The notes below the pieces were generated by a model, which saw only the letters and a program-made list of their open reading frames with translations, was not told the DNA's origin and made no database searches. From positions 3,874,719 through 3,938,718 of the forward strand of contig NC_044288.2 of NCBI RefSeq assembly GCF_004027225.2: 64,000 bases of DNA, written 5' to 3'. The DNA is from Strigops habroptila. Taxonomy: Eukaryota; Chordata; Aves; Psittaciformes; Psittacidae. Position 1 is the stretch's first letter. Each line of letters opens with the position of its first letter. The position numbers were made by a program, and so were the translations under genes. Shown here piece by piece: positions 24,633 to 36,600 of the stretch.

Positions 24633-27600
24633 CTGTTGGGAGAGAGAAGAGAGGATGTTATGAGCCCAAGTAAGCTATTTCCCAAAGCTATCCCTATCCT
24701 CTACTCTGCTCTTTGTGCCTCTGCTCTGCTCTTGTCAGACCCCACTTGCAGCACTGTGTGCAGTTCTGGTGTCCTCAGCATAAGGAGGACATGGAGCTGT
24801 TGGAGCAAGTCCAGAGGAGGCCACAAGGATGCTCAGGGGCTGGAGCACCTCCCGTATGGAGACAGGCTGAGAACATTGGGGCTGTTCAGCCTGGAGAAGA
24901 GAAGCTGCGTGGAGACCTCAGAGCAGCTTCCAGTGTCTGAAGGGGGCTACAAGGATGCTGGAGAGGGACTCTGCATCAGGGACTGGAGTGATAGGACAAG
25001 GGATGATGGGTTTAAACTGAAACAGGGGGAGTTCAAGTTAGATATAAGGCAGAAGCTCTTCCCTGTGAGGGTGCTGAGGCGCTGGCACAGGGTGCCCAGA
25101 GAAGCTGTGGCTGCCCCATCCCTGGCAGTGTTCAAGGCCAGGTTGGACACAGGGGCTTGGAGCAACCTGCTCTAGTGGAAGGTGTCCCTGCCCATGGCAG
25201 GGGGTTGGAACTGGAGGAGCTTTAAGGTCTCTTCCAACCCAAACAGTCTGAGATTCCAACAGCCTGGAGAAACTCCACTTATGACAAACGACACCCATTG
25301 CTGTGGAAGGAGGATGATCCATCCCCTATATCCAAAGGCACCACATGTGCCAAATTTCCTGTATTTTGGGGACATCAACCAGCCTCACCTATGTCCAATC
25401 CCACACCACCACAGTGATTCAATCACACGATGGCAGAGCCATGGGAATGGTGGAGTCTGGGGTCAGAGGTGTCCAAATCAAAACCCCAGGCATGAAATCA
25501 AGGAGATTTCATTTCTGAGGTCAGCAGAGGCTGTGAATGAGGATCATGCCCAGGCAAAGCATCCGCAGTCCGGGTGTGGGATTACTGGAGCTGCCCTGCC
25601 CCAGTAATTCCTCATCACACATTCTCTTGCTGCAGATAACAAAGAGCCATTTTCCATCCCTAGGAGGGATTTGGTTGTTTGGGCATTTGCTTTGTGGGGG
25701 AGGAAGAGGCGCAAAGGGAAGTCCCAGGAGTTTTCACTTCCCAAAATCCATTATTTTCCAAGGGAAACCCCAAACAAATGAGCACTTTAAAGCTCAGGTC
25801 AAACCTGACCCACCCGCAATGGCCGGGCTGGAGCCAAGGGGTGTGAGTGGGAAAGGTCCTCCCTGAGCCTGCGGAAGGATTGGGCTCACATTGCCATCCT
25901 TCTCCTTTGCCAAGACAGCTATGGACAGTGTCAGCATCTTCCCACCCTTGCTCCCCCTCTAACCAGCTCCCCAGAATGGCTGGGTCCTGGTTTTATAGCA
26001 GAAATCATTGAAATGGGGCTTGCCAAGGCAGCCTCATCCATCCTTGTCCTCCTTTATGTGACCTGTTCTCGTGCACTCCTGCCCTCATACAATTCACAGT
26101 GCAGAGAACTCCGGAGGAGCTCCAACACTGGAAGTTGGAGATGTTGCTCCTTAGAGCATCCAACAAGCAAAATTAACCAGAGCAGGGGAAAAAAACCCAA
26201 ATCAATCAGGTTTCTGATGCTGCTGCAAGTGCTGGGATATCAGGTGGGAGCATTCCTGGTGCAACAGCAGAGAGGGAAAGGGGAAAGCTCATCTCCCAAA
26301 ATCCTCAGCAGCAGCATGGGGATTGCAGCTTGAGCACCAATCCCGTTAACCCTGATGGGGAGCGGTGACTGCTCAGGGACCCCAGGTGGGAATGGGCAGT
26401 GAGGGAGAAGGGCTTCAAAGCCAGGAGGCTGCGAGGGCTTAGATGAAAAGCACATAAAGCTTTTTGGATTAAGATCAGGAATTGTTTCCATTCCTCATCT
26501 TATAGAAAGAAACCCCACGGGCAAATAGAGGGGGAAGATGCTCGGGGCAGCAAAACGGTGGCTCTGCACTGGGCTGAGGCTCTTTACACCAGGCGAGGAT
26601 CCAGCCTCCAAGGGATGCTGGTAGATTGAGATTCCTGGAATAGCTGGTTCAGGTTCATCTGAGGCTGGAGGATGTTTGTGTCCTGATGTGAAGTGTTGCC
26701 TTTTTTCTTTTAATACCTTTGCAATTTAGCCCAATGGCTCCAGTGGCTTCATGCTTGTCACATCATCATTCCATTATCTGCATCCCTCACTCTGGTCCCC
26801 TCTCCCCTCCCTCACCTTCTCCTCCACTTTAATTCCTAATGCAAATCATATCCCCTCCTCAAAACCATTTCATTTTGCAACTTAGGGATTTTATAATCCA
26901 AACAGGGTAAACATTTCCAGCTGACTTGCTTTTAAAACATCACGAGGCACCTGGATCCCTCCACGTGATGCTCCATCCCCTGTCCTGTTATCAAGGGCCT
27001 GAAATAGGACATGGGCTTTTCGCCCTGACCCGCTGCCACCTCCAGCCTCATCATCATGAAACGTGGCTCCATCGCTATTGTCAGCAGTTTTCCCACCAAT
27101 TAATTTCACTCAAAATGCAGTTCCCTTTTCTATTTCCAGCAGGAATTTGTCTGACTCCACCTCGGAACTGCTCCCGGCACCACAAACCCTCTGAAGAACT
27201 AAAATTACATCCCATGAATTAATGGGAACCTGCCTTATTCCTCCTGGGAAGGATTTCCAACAAGCCCAGTGCTGATGCCAAGGGCACATGGGCACGGTGA
27301 GATGAAGACAAGCCCAAGGCTGCTGTCAAGAGCTGCCTCACCTCCTTGTCCACCCCAGCCCATGGCATGGCATTGGCATGCTCACCGAGACATGCTCTGC
27401 ATGAGGATGCCCATAATGCTCCTCAGGGTTTGGGATGGAGAAGGTGTTTGCTGGAGGGATGCAGGGACACTGGTGGTGTCTGATGCTTACCAAGGTCTCT
27501 ACCATATTTGGCTTGTAGTTGCGGAGGGTCTTTGCAGCATAGAAAACATCTGCCATGTTGTGACACTTGATCATCTCCAGGATCATGGTGGAGGCACAGA

Positions 27601-30600
27601 AGGTGCCGCTCCGGCCACCTCCGTTCCTGGAGGGAGAAACACACGTGTTGGTGGTGAGAAGATGGCATCAGTGCATCTTAGTGCTCCCAGTAATTCCCCC
27701 TTTCTCCATCCATCCTTGCATCACAGAAGGTGTCCCAGAGCAGGGGCTCACACCCCAGAATCTTCCCAAACTGGGGGACCTGAACCAGACCCAGTGGCGG
27801 CAGGAGCTGTGATCCTGCCCTCTGGCCCTCACAAGAGCCACATCAGAGCATGAAAACACCTTTTTGGACCATCAGGGCTAGATCTTGGACTTCTGAGCTC
27901 AGCTGCCAGCCCTGCCATGGACCAGCTCCTTGTGTGACCTTGGAGAAGCCACTGTGTCCCTCTACCACCCTCTCCCCATCTGCAGGGTGCCTCTGGGCTG
28001 ATGACCTGTTGGGTAGTGCTGGCTGGAGGAACCATCCCACACTCCATCCCTCTGTGCCAGGCTGAAACCATCCCACACCACCACATCTGATCCCTGGCAG
28101 CAAAAGGGGAATGGGGAGAGGAAGAGAGAACATGATGCCAGTGTTTTATAAAGCATGTTCTCAAACTCTCCTTCAGCTAATGAAGACAGATGAGGCTGTA
28201 ATTGATTCCTGATTAAAGGCTTGCCTGATGCCTCTTCCCATCTGTGAACATGCCAGGTCCCATCTGAGGAGAGCACACACAGGTCTTTGTGTGAGCATCC
28301 ATCTCATGGAGGACATTTGACACTGTGACCATGAGGTGCCTCACCCAAAACTCACATTGTGAGTAGCACCATCTGGGCACAAAGTCACCCTGGTGAGAGC
28401 TGTTTAGAGGCTCTCCAGGCAGAACTGTGGACACGTAAGTTGGTGGCATCTCCCCCCATAACCAGAACCTGCTCCCCTCCAGCTGACACTCACAGGCAGT
28501 GCACCACAGTCCTGCCATCGCCGCTTTCCTTCTGCCACCTCTCCACTTGGGCCAGGAGGTGCAGGAAGGACTTCTTGGAGTCTGGGGTGTCTCGATACGC
28601 CGACCACCGCAGGTACTGGAAATGCCGGACCATCAGGTGCCCCTCCTGCAACTAGAAAAGCAAACCTCGTCAGCTTGAACCCATGGGCTGCCCTCCTTTG
28701 TCACCAGTGGAGGTTAGACGGAGGGCAAGAGGGGGTTGCCACACATTAATAGTAAAAGAAGAGAGGAAAAACCCTTTCCTGGTACGTTAAGAGGGATGGT
28801 TCAGCATCTCCTCCACAGCTCACACTGGCTCCACCACCCTAACCCACCCCGGGGAAGCTCCACTGACATGGTTTATCCTAACTCACAGCATCTCAGGCTG
28901 ACTCTATCTCCCAAAACCTGTTACCAGAGCCCTGAGCCTCTCTGCGGCTTCTCTGTCACATCCTTGTCTCACACGCAGAAGGTCCCAGGGGATGTGTTTT
29001 TGTTGTGTTTGCTGTAAACCAGGAGGCTGATGAGAAGCTGCCACCCACAGAGGAGGGGAGCAGTGGAAGAACACCTTAATACCCTGGTAATCTGGTTAGT
29101 GTCGAAACCTAATCTGGTTAGCAGGCTCCAGGAGGAGGATTACATCCACAAAGCTAAACCAGGCCAGGACTTAGCAGGCAGATGTATTTGCTCAGAATCA
29201 TAGAATCCCAGACCGCTTTGTGTTGAAAGAAACCTTAAAGCTCATCCAGTTCCAAACCCCTACCACAGGCAGGGACACCTTCCGCTAGAGCAGGTTGCTT
29301 CAAGCCTCATCCAACCTGGCCTTGAACACTGCCAGGGATGAAGAAGTACCCAGAGCATCAGGGGTACCTGATGGGATGAAACCATGGGTCACACACTCCA
29401 GCAGCATCTTGGCGCTTGGTGGTACACATTTGAGCACACATTGGAGGAGAAAGGGGGCATCAGATACAGATCAGGATCTTCAGCTCTTGGAAGGCTCCAT
29501 CCACCCAATTTCAGATGCCTGATCAGTGGCGTGAGCACCAGACTGTCTCCAACCAGCAGGACTGAGTATTCCTGAGGCTCTACAGGGAGCCCCAGCCTGC
29601 GGAGCCGGTGTTGGGGGCATTTGGTGCCTGCTCCAACCAGCACACCCCAAACACACAGGGGCTCTTCTGACCCTTTTGGGAGCTCCCATGTGGGTCGGAG
29701 ACGTGGCCAGAATGGGCTGACCTCCCCAGGCTCGAGTCTGTGCTTCCAGCTGGAAGCCAGGAAGGCAGAGGGGGCAGATGATACAAGTAAGTGGAATTAA
29801 ACCATGAGCAAACTCCTCCGACAGCCCAGGAAGGAAAGCTTTGGGATCCGTTCTGAAGCTCAGGTGAAAGCTCTGTCTGGTTCTGGAAGATTCGTGACAC
29901 CCCCAACTCCTGGTTCCCCTCCAGCCAAGGCTTGGCAAGAAGCAGCTCCATGCATTTACCAGCACTCCTCCAGCGATCGCTCCCTGAGGAAATCTGTCCT
30001 TAAATCCAGAGATTTCAATCACGCTGCATTTTAATTGAACATGGAGTACATTCTACCACCTGAGAGCAAAGCACTTGCTGAAGGATTTTGTGCTGACACC
30101 CAGCAACGCCAGATGCTCCCAGTAGTGAACCAAACCCCTCTTTGTGTTAAGAGCCCAAATAATCAGGATTTATCTCCTATGACCCCAGCTCCCTTCCCAA
30201 CCAGGCCATCAGCCAAGCCACATGCTCCCTTCCAAGCTCCCTAATTCCCATCCGGCCAATGACATCCATTGGGGAATTGTCCTCTCAGCCTCTTGGCAAA
30301 CCTCAGGAGATTTAAAGCCTCAATGAAGCCACCTCTTCATGGGGCACCTGGGCACATACAGACACACATGACACCCCACACACACACCCATGGAGCCAGA
30401 GGAGAGACCCTCACCCGTGTGATGTTCTGGACTCGGAAGAGACGGGACACGATGTCCTCATCTGCTGCTCCAGAGACATACTCCACCTCCATCGGGCCGT
30501 ACTGCTGGAGCCCTGGCTCAGGCCAGTACTGCAAACAAGGCTGTGGAGAGAAGAAGTACAGCTCACCGTGACCAGGAACATGTACTGGGACACAGGGAAT

Positions 30601-33600
30601 CATAGACTGGTTTGGGTTGGAAAGGACCTTAAGATCATCCACTTCCAACCCCCCTGCCATGGGCAGGGACACCTCACTCTAGACCATGCCACCCAAGGCT
30701 CTGTCCAACCTGGCCTTGAACACTGCCAGGGAAAGGACATCATGGGTCACAGGCAACATTGAGTGGACTGAAGTAGTTGGTGCTGGACACCAAGAGGGGC
30801 TGCTGGTACCAGGGGTGGCCCCATGATGGGATGCTGGACCCTCACACAGGACTCACGGTGCACTGATGGACAGAGAATCCCCCACCTTGTGGAGGGATCA
30901 AAGCTGAAAGGTCAAGGCCACCCCCGGCATCCACATAGCCCCTTCCCCACTACACAAACGCAACATCTGGTGCTCCTGGAGATGGACTTTGCTGGTCCAG
31001 AAGGATGCAGGAGGGGCCCTGCCTCAGCCCCAGCAAGTACAGGCCTGATTCTGCACAATGATGGAGCAGGGCTTGGTTGCTGCAAGTCTGCTCTCAAACC
31101 CCACTGGCTTTAGAAGCTGCTCTTCCATCATCAGCAACAACAATGGGAGATAACAGTCCCCCTTGCCCCATGGCCACAACATCCCATCAAGTCAAAGCAA
31201 CCCCAGGAAAGGATGGGGGAGCAATTCCTGCTCCCCCTCCACGTGTCCACCATGGCACTGATGGATGGCTCGGTCCAAGGGTCATGAATGAGATTGTTTT
31301 CACACTGTGATAGCTGAGAAACCAGCATTGACACGGAATATATGATGTTTGTCACCTCACTTTAACAGGGCATTTAGCATCTCAGGTCACCTAACGGCTT
31401 GGGCCTAACCGCATGGCAAATGGCTTTGAGAAATAATTGGTTGTTAATGGGGGCTATAAATCTCCAAGATCTCAAAGCCTTCTGGACTCACAACTATAAT
31501 TTGGATATTAAAACTTCCTTCGGCAACATGTAGCTCAAGTGAGGGATATACCCTCCAAGTCACCTTTCGGAGCTGCCTGCTGTAAAGGTTGATTTATTAC
31601 CTGTTGCTCCTAAACTGGTAAACATTTAAGATCCAGCTAAATATTGTAACGCAGACATCCCTGAGGAATAGACGTCCGGAGAGTGAGGCAGGGCTGAATA
31701 ACGATGAAAAATGGCAGAGTTCCAATTGGATAGTGCCAGGGGACAATGGCCACAGCAGGGAACTGGGAGCTGGGGGAGGATGGCACAGGAGCAGCAGCTC
31801 CTGTGAGGCTGAAGGGCATTTCTGGACCATGGAATGAAGGAAGAGTTTGGGAGAGAGAAATCAAATCAATCTTGCTGCCTCCTTCCCTGCCGCGGTCCAC
31901 TGCAGCTGGGTTCAGTGGAGCTGATGTTTGTGCTGCAGACAGGAGGTGCTGGATGGGGACAGGAGGATGGTGGCACTGCAGCAGGGCTGGGTTTCCAAGG
32001 GGCGCTTGGTCTGCAATGGGTACCGCAGCGCATGTGGGAGTAAATGTGAACCAAGATGAAAAATGAACAGTGGAGCATCACTGACCATCAGGATTGAGCC
32101 CTGAGGAGCACCACGCATGACTGATCCCCAGACAGATGCAGCCCCATTCACTACAACACTCACAGCCCTGCTGTTGCGCCAGTGCTTCACCCAGCACACC
32201 ATCTCCCAGTTGGACAACTGGTCCTCAGACAACTGAGGGATACCATCAAAAAAGCCTTATAAACTCCAGAAAAACTACACCTGCCACTTTCCCTTCCTTC
32301 ACAATGTGGGTGACCTCCTTGTAGAAGGATATAAGAGCACTTAAATAGGACTTGCCCTTGGTGAACCCGTCCAGCCTGTGCCTGATGATGGCCTTGTTCT
32401 CGAAATGCTTTCCAGCAGCACCCACTATGATCTTCTCCATCCTTTTTCCAGGTACTGAGCCCAGACTAACAGCTCTGTAGTTTTCTGGGTCTTTCCTCAC
32501 GCCCTTCTTGTACATGGGAATAACACTGGGCAGCTTCAAGTCAGCAGGGACCTCCCCAGGCTCCCAAGATTTCTGGCTGATGATCCGAGAGGGGTCTTGG
32601 TGTAACACCCGCTGGCTCATCAAGTGCTCTGGGAGGGAGCCCATCAGCCCCACAGGCTTAGGAACATTCAGCTGATCAACTGGCCCCTTACAAGTTCACT
32701 GTCCACAAATGAGAAGTCACTGTGCCCACAGTTGTGGAACCTCTGACTCAGAAGACCAGGTTGGGAGCTTGGCAAAAGGGTGAGAGAACATCACTGAGTG
32801 TTCTGGATTCGGGTCTAAGGGTTCTATCTCAAAGAAAAGCAGAGGAACCCACACAAAGATCCTTTGGAGCACATGGCATTAGCTCAGCACAGAGGGAGAT
32901 GTGGGTGCACTCCATAACTCTGCACATATCCAGTATATGTATATATCTAAATAAGTAACAGCATATTTATTGTATTTACACACCAGTCAGCACTGGTGCT
33001 GCATCCATCCGCATCCCTGCGACAAGTGGTACGACTGCTGTTTTGGGTCATTTACATCGAATATGTGATCTCAACTCATAAAATAAGCCAGCTAATGAAG
33101 TCTTCCTCAGACATCCATTAAGAGTCTATAATGCTAATTTTATGTAGAAAGCCAGTAAGTTTCCTCATTGAATTAACATTACAGACCTGTAACGGGCTTT
33201 TATATCTGCTCTGGTGGCAGGAAGAGCACTCCAGGCATTCCCCTGGGAAGCAGTGCACCCGGAGAGCAAAGCAAGGCTAAGCATGGTCCTCCCCTCCCCA
33301 GCTCCTGTCCCCTCTCCCCTGGGTGACAGGGGACACCTCCCCTCCAGTTTGGCAGATCCCACCACACTGTAAATCCCACGGGACAGCCGCTTTGCAGCAG
33401 GCTGGTTTACACAGCAGCATTCACAAACCACCAGTACCCTTGGAAGAGAAAAGCTGGAAATCCCTTATGCCTCCATTTCTCCTTTGTAAAAAAAGAGGCT
33501 AAAACTCAGTTCTTTACAACAACAAGGTTATACTTGTTAACTTTGTGTCTCCCTGGGGCATCCACAAAGATCGTGGTACAATAAAGCAACTCCAACAGAA

Positions 33601-36600
33601 CGCCAACACAACAAAGCCAGGCTGGTTTGCTGCTGAGCGCATCTTTAGCCCTGTGCTTCCAGAGGGTAAATCCTGGGTGCTGCAGCCAGTCCCCTCTCCC
33701 CTTGCAGAGAAGAAGGAGCAAAGCAGGGGCTGCAGCACCGCAGAGGCGATGGGGACGGAGCAGGACAAGGCCAGCACTCACCCAGGCGGAGTTGGACTGG
33801 TTGAGCTGGTTGAGCATGACGATGGAGGTGCAGCCGTAGTCGTACACCAGCCGCCAGAAGTCGGTGGTGGTGTTCTGCAGCGGGTGCAGGGTGACGATGA
33901 AGGCAGCGCTCTTGGTGTAGCTCTGCAAAGAGGGAAGAGGAGCACCATTAAGGACGTGGCAGTGATGCTGAAGCCACTTCGAAAAGCCAATGCAACCAGA
34001 AGATGAGTGGCACCAAAGCCACCTTTGAGCAGAGCTGGCCTCCCTGGCACGGCTTTAGTCCCTCCAAGCCTTGGTGCTGGGGAGATGCTATAAAAACAGG
34101 TCAGAGTGATGCCTGCCCTTGGTCAGGATGAGAATTTTCTGCTCTCTTCCATAGTTATATTTGTGGAAAGATGTCACCTTTGAGCCAAGAACAAGCAGAA
34201 GTGGTGCTGCCAGATGGCCCCAGCCCTGAGCTCTGCACCCTGGCTCTGGGTTAAAGCATCATCCATGGCCTCACTCCCACCCACAGTGCCGCAGTGCTGC
34301 CAGGTACTGAGAGCAGCAGAGACACAACCACTGCCCTGGGCTCAATGTATTTTGGAGGAAGAAAATAAAACCCCCAAACCAAAGGCCCCCAGAGACTGCA
34401 TGAAGGAGGAAGGGTGAAATAAATCAATATGAGAGAATATCATGGAATGGTTTGGGCTGGAGGGACCCTAAAGATCATCCAGTTCCACCTCCCTGCCGTA
34501 GGCAGGGACACCAATTACTGCACTTCTTCATGCTTTGAACAGGATTTGTCCCCTCAGTCATCCTGCCACTGGCTTGCCAAAGGACTGGGAGCCCACAGCC
34601 AAGCTGAACACTGCATCAACCAGGCTTTCACATTAACACACTTCAGCTCGAGCCTCCTCAGATACAGGAAGAGAGCAGTAAATGTTTGTGCCTGTGAATC
34701 ACACAGCTCCCTCCTAATGGGGAGTGCTCTGGCTGCTGCAAAACCTCCTCATTCAGCTCCTGGAAATGCCTTTACAAACCTTTCCCCAGCCCTGGCCATG
34801 GGGCAGCAGCAAAACCCCTGCTCTTGGCAAGAGCTTTCTACCCACGAGGAAGGCAATGAGAGCAGGGGGTGAGGGAGGTTTCATCAGGTGCTGACCAAGC
34901 CTGATGCTGAGCAGCACAGACCCATCTAGTCTGACTGACAGACAGACTGACTGAGCAAACCACTGCGGCACTTCAAGAAAATAGGACTTTTTAGTGCTTT
35001 TTTTCCCTCAAAGAGGGAAGAGTTTTACCCCCACAGTGAGAATTTCTCCCAAGGGGCTTTTTCTGCCTATAAAATCAGCATTACTCTCTGACCCTGCGGC
35101 AGAGATTAAAGGAGGGTCAGTGAGGTACAAAACCAAAATGGATACGCAAACACCAAGCAAGCTGAAAACAAAGCTCCCATCCCATGGCAGGCAAAGCCTG
35201 CAGCCCAGCGGGTGCTGCTCCTCAGGCTTTACAAACTGCTTTTTGCTGCCAGAACAGGTATCAGGGAGATGAGCTCTGCACAAAGATGCAGTGTGATAAA
35301 TCACTCGTGGGGTGAAGAACTGGTGCCAGGGCTCAGCCGTGACCAGGAGGGCTCGGGGAAGGTGCAGTGGGGCTCAGTGCTGCCTGTGCAAAGCACCCTG
35401 GCTCATTTCAAGGAGCAGAAAGTGGCTCTGGTGATAAATGACCCATGTGTGGGCTCGGAGCCTGCAGCATCCTCTCTGCTCTGCTTTGTGGTTGTCAGCA
35501 GGTAGGAAATTGCTTTGCCATCACGGGTGTCCTTTCTGACTGCACCAGGGGGATGCACTGGGGCTTTGGGAGCAGTTCAGAGCCCCCTAATTGCACCAGC
35601 AGGATGCATGGCAGGGTGCCGGCAGCAGACAGAACTCAATGCTACCAGTGCCGTCCAGAGCTTCCTCTCCCTCCTGTGTTCCATTCTCACTGCAAAATAA
35701 CTGAAGCCCCTTTGTTTGCAGCTTGCAAGAGCAGGTGAAAAGCTCTTTCAGGACAAGCAAAACGCTGCTACATAAAAGAAGGGGAGAAGGACCCCACAAC
35801 ACTGGTCCACACAGCTGCCCACATGCCCTTGTTCAAAATGAGGCAGTAAATTCACACTGAGGTTTTGCAGTGAAAAGCTGCCCAAAACAACCCAAACCAG
35901 CCTTTCCCTGCCCACAGCACACTCACATCAGTTAAGGCCGCGTTGATGTAGTTGTTGCTGTCTCCATCCACGGAGATGAGGAAGGGAAGGCATCGGTCGG
36001 GCGGCAGGACATCCATGCTGCGGTTCCTCTCCCGGTTGCGGGGCAGGAGGGCGATGCTGCACTCCTCCACATCCAGATGGGGAGTCACTGAGTTCAGGGT
36101 CTGTGGGTACACGTGGTCCCTGAGCTCTGCTCCTGCCTGCACCAGGGCTAAAACCTCTGCCCACTGCTGGTCCCGGCGGTGGTGGTGGGCACCAGGAGGG
36201 TGAGGAGCAATGGGGTGTTGAAGAGGTTTTGGCGCTGCTCACCTGAAACTCCTCCCTTAGCTGTGAGGAGTTGCTCTGAGGCTCTATCCTCACCATTTCC
36301 TTGTAGGTGGGTTTGAACTCGCTGGCAGGGATGCTGGTCTCCCCGCACAAGCAGGCTTCTAGGATGGCGTCGTGAATGAAGATGTACTGCTCCTTTTGGG
36401 GGGGGGGCAGGAAAAGGGAGAGGGATGAGACCCCACAGCTGGCTGGTGACACCAGCCCCATGGTTGTCCATTACATCCACTCACCTCCGTCTGTATCATG
36501 TTGATCCTCCGTGAGCACAAGGTCTTCACACAGTTGTAGATGTCCACAACACCCTCACACTCGGCCATGTCCAACATAACATCCAGGACAATGTAGCAGC

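Larger units (their letters stand above)
30541..33781 (-). other. PTPRU: PTPRU intron between exons 27 and 28
   Basis: About 3.2 kb. It holds a CR1 tail (30597-30737) and a CR1 reverse transcriptase remnant (about 32080-32690). Confidence 0.8.

Noticed and set aside
24567..25175. Plus-strand open frame of 202 codons
   Set aside because: It is almost wholly the noncoding 3' region of a CR1 element; similar frames recur in the other copies.
26891..27109. Minus-strand frame with [14 protein letters not shown], resembling the MAM segment KAHLLFQAL of PTPRU
   Set aside because: The similarity is limited to about nine residues, the surrounding residues do not fit a MAM domain, and there are no matching splice sites. 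I judge it chance.
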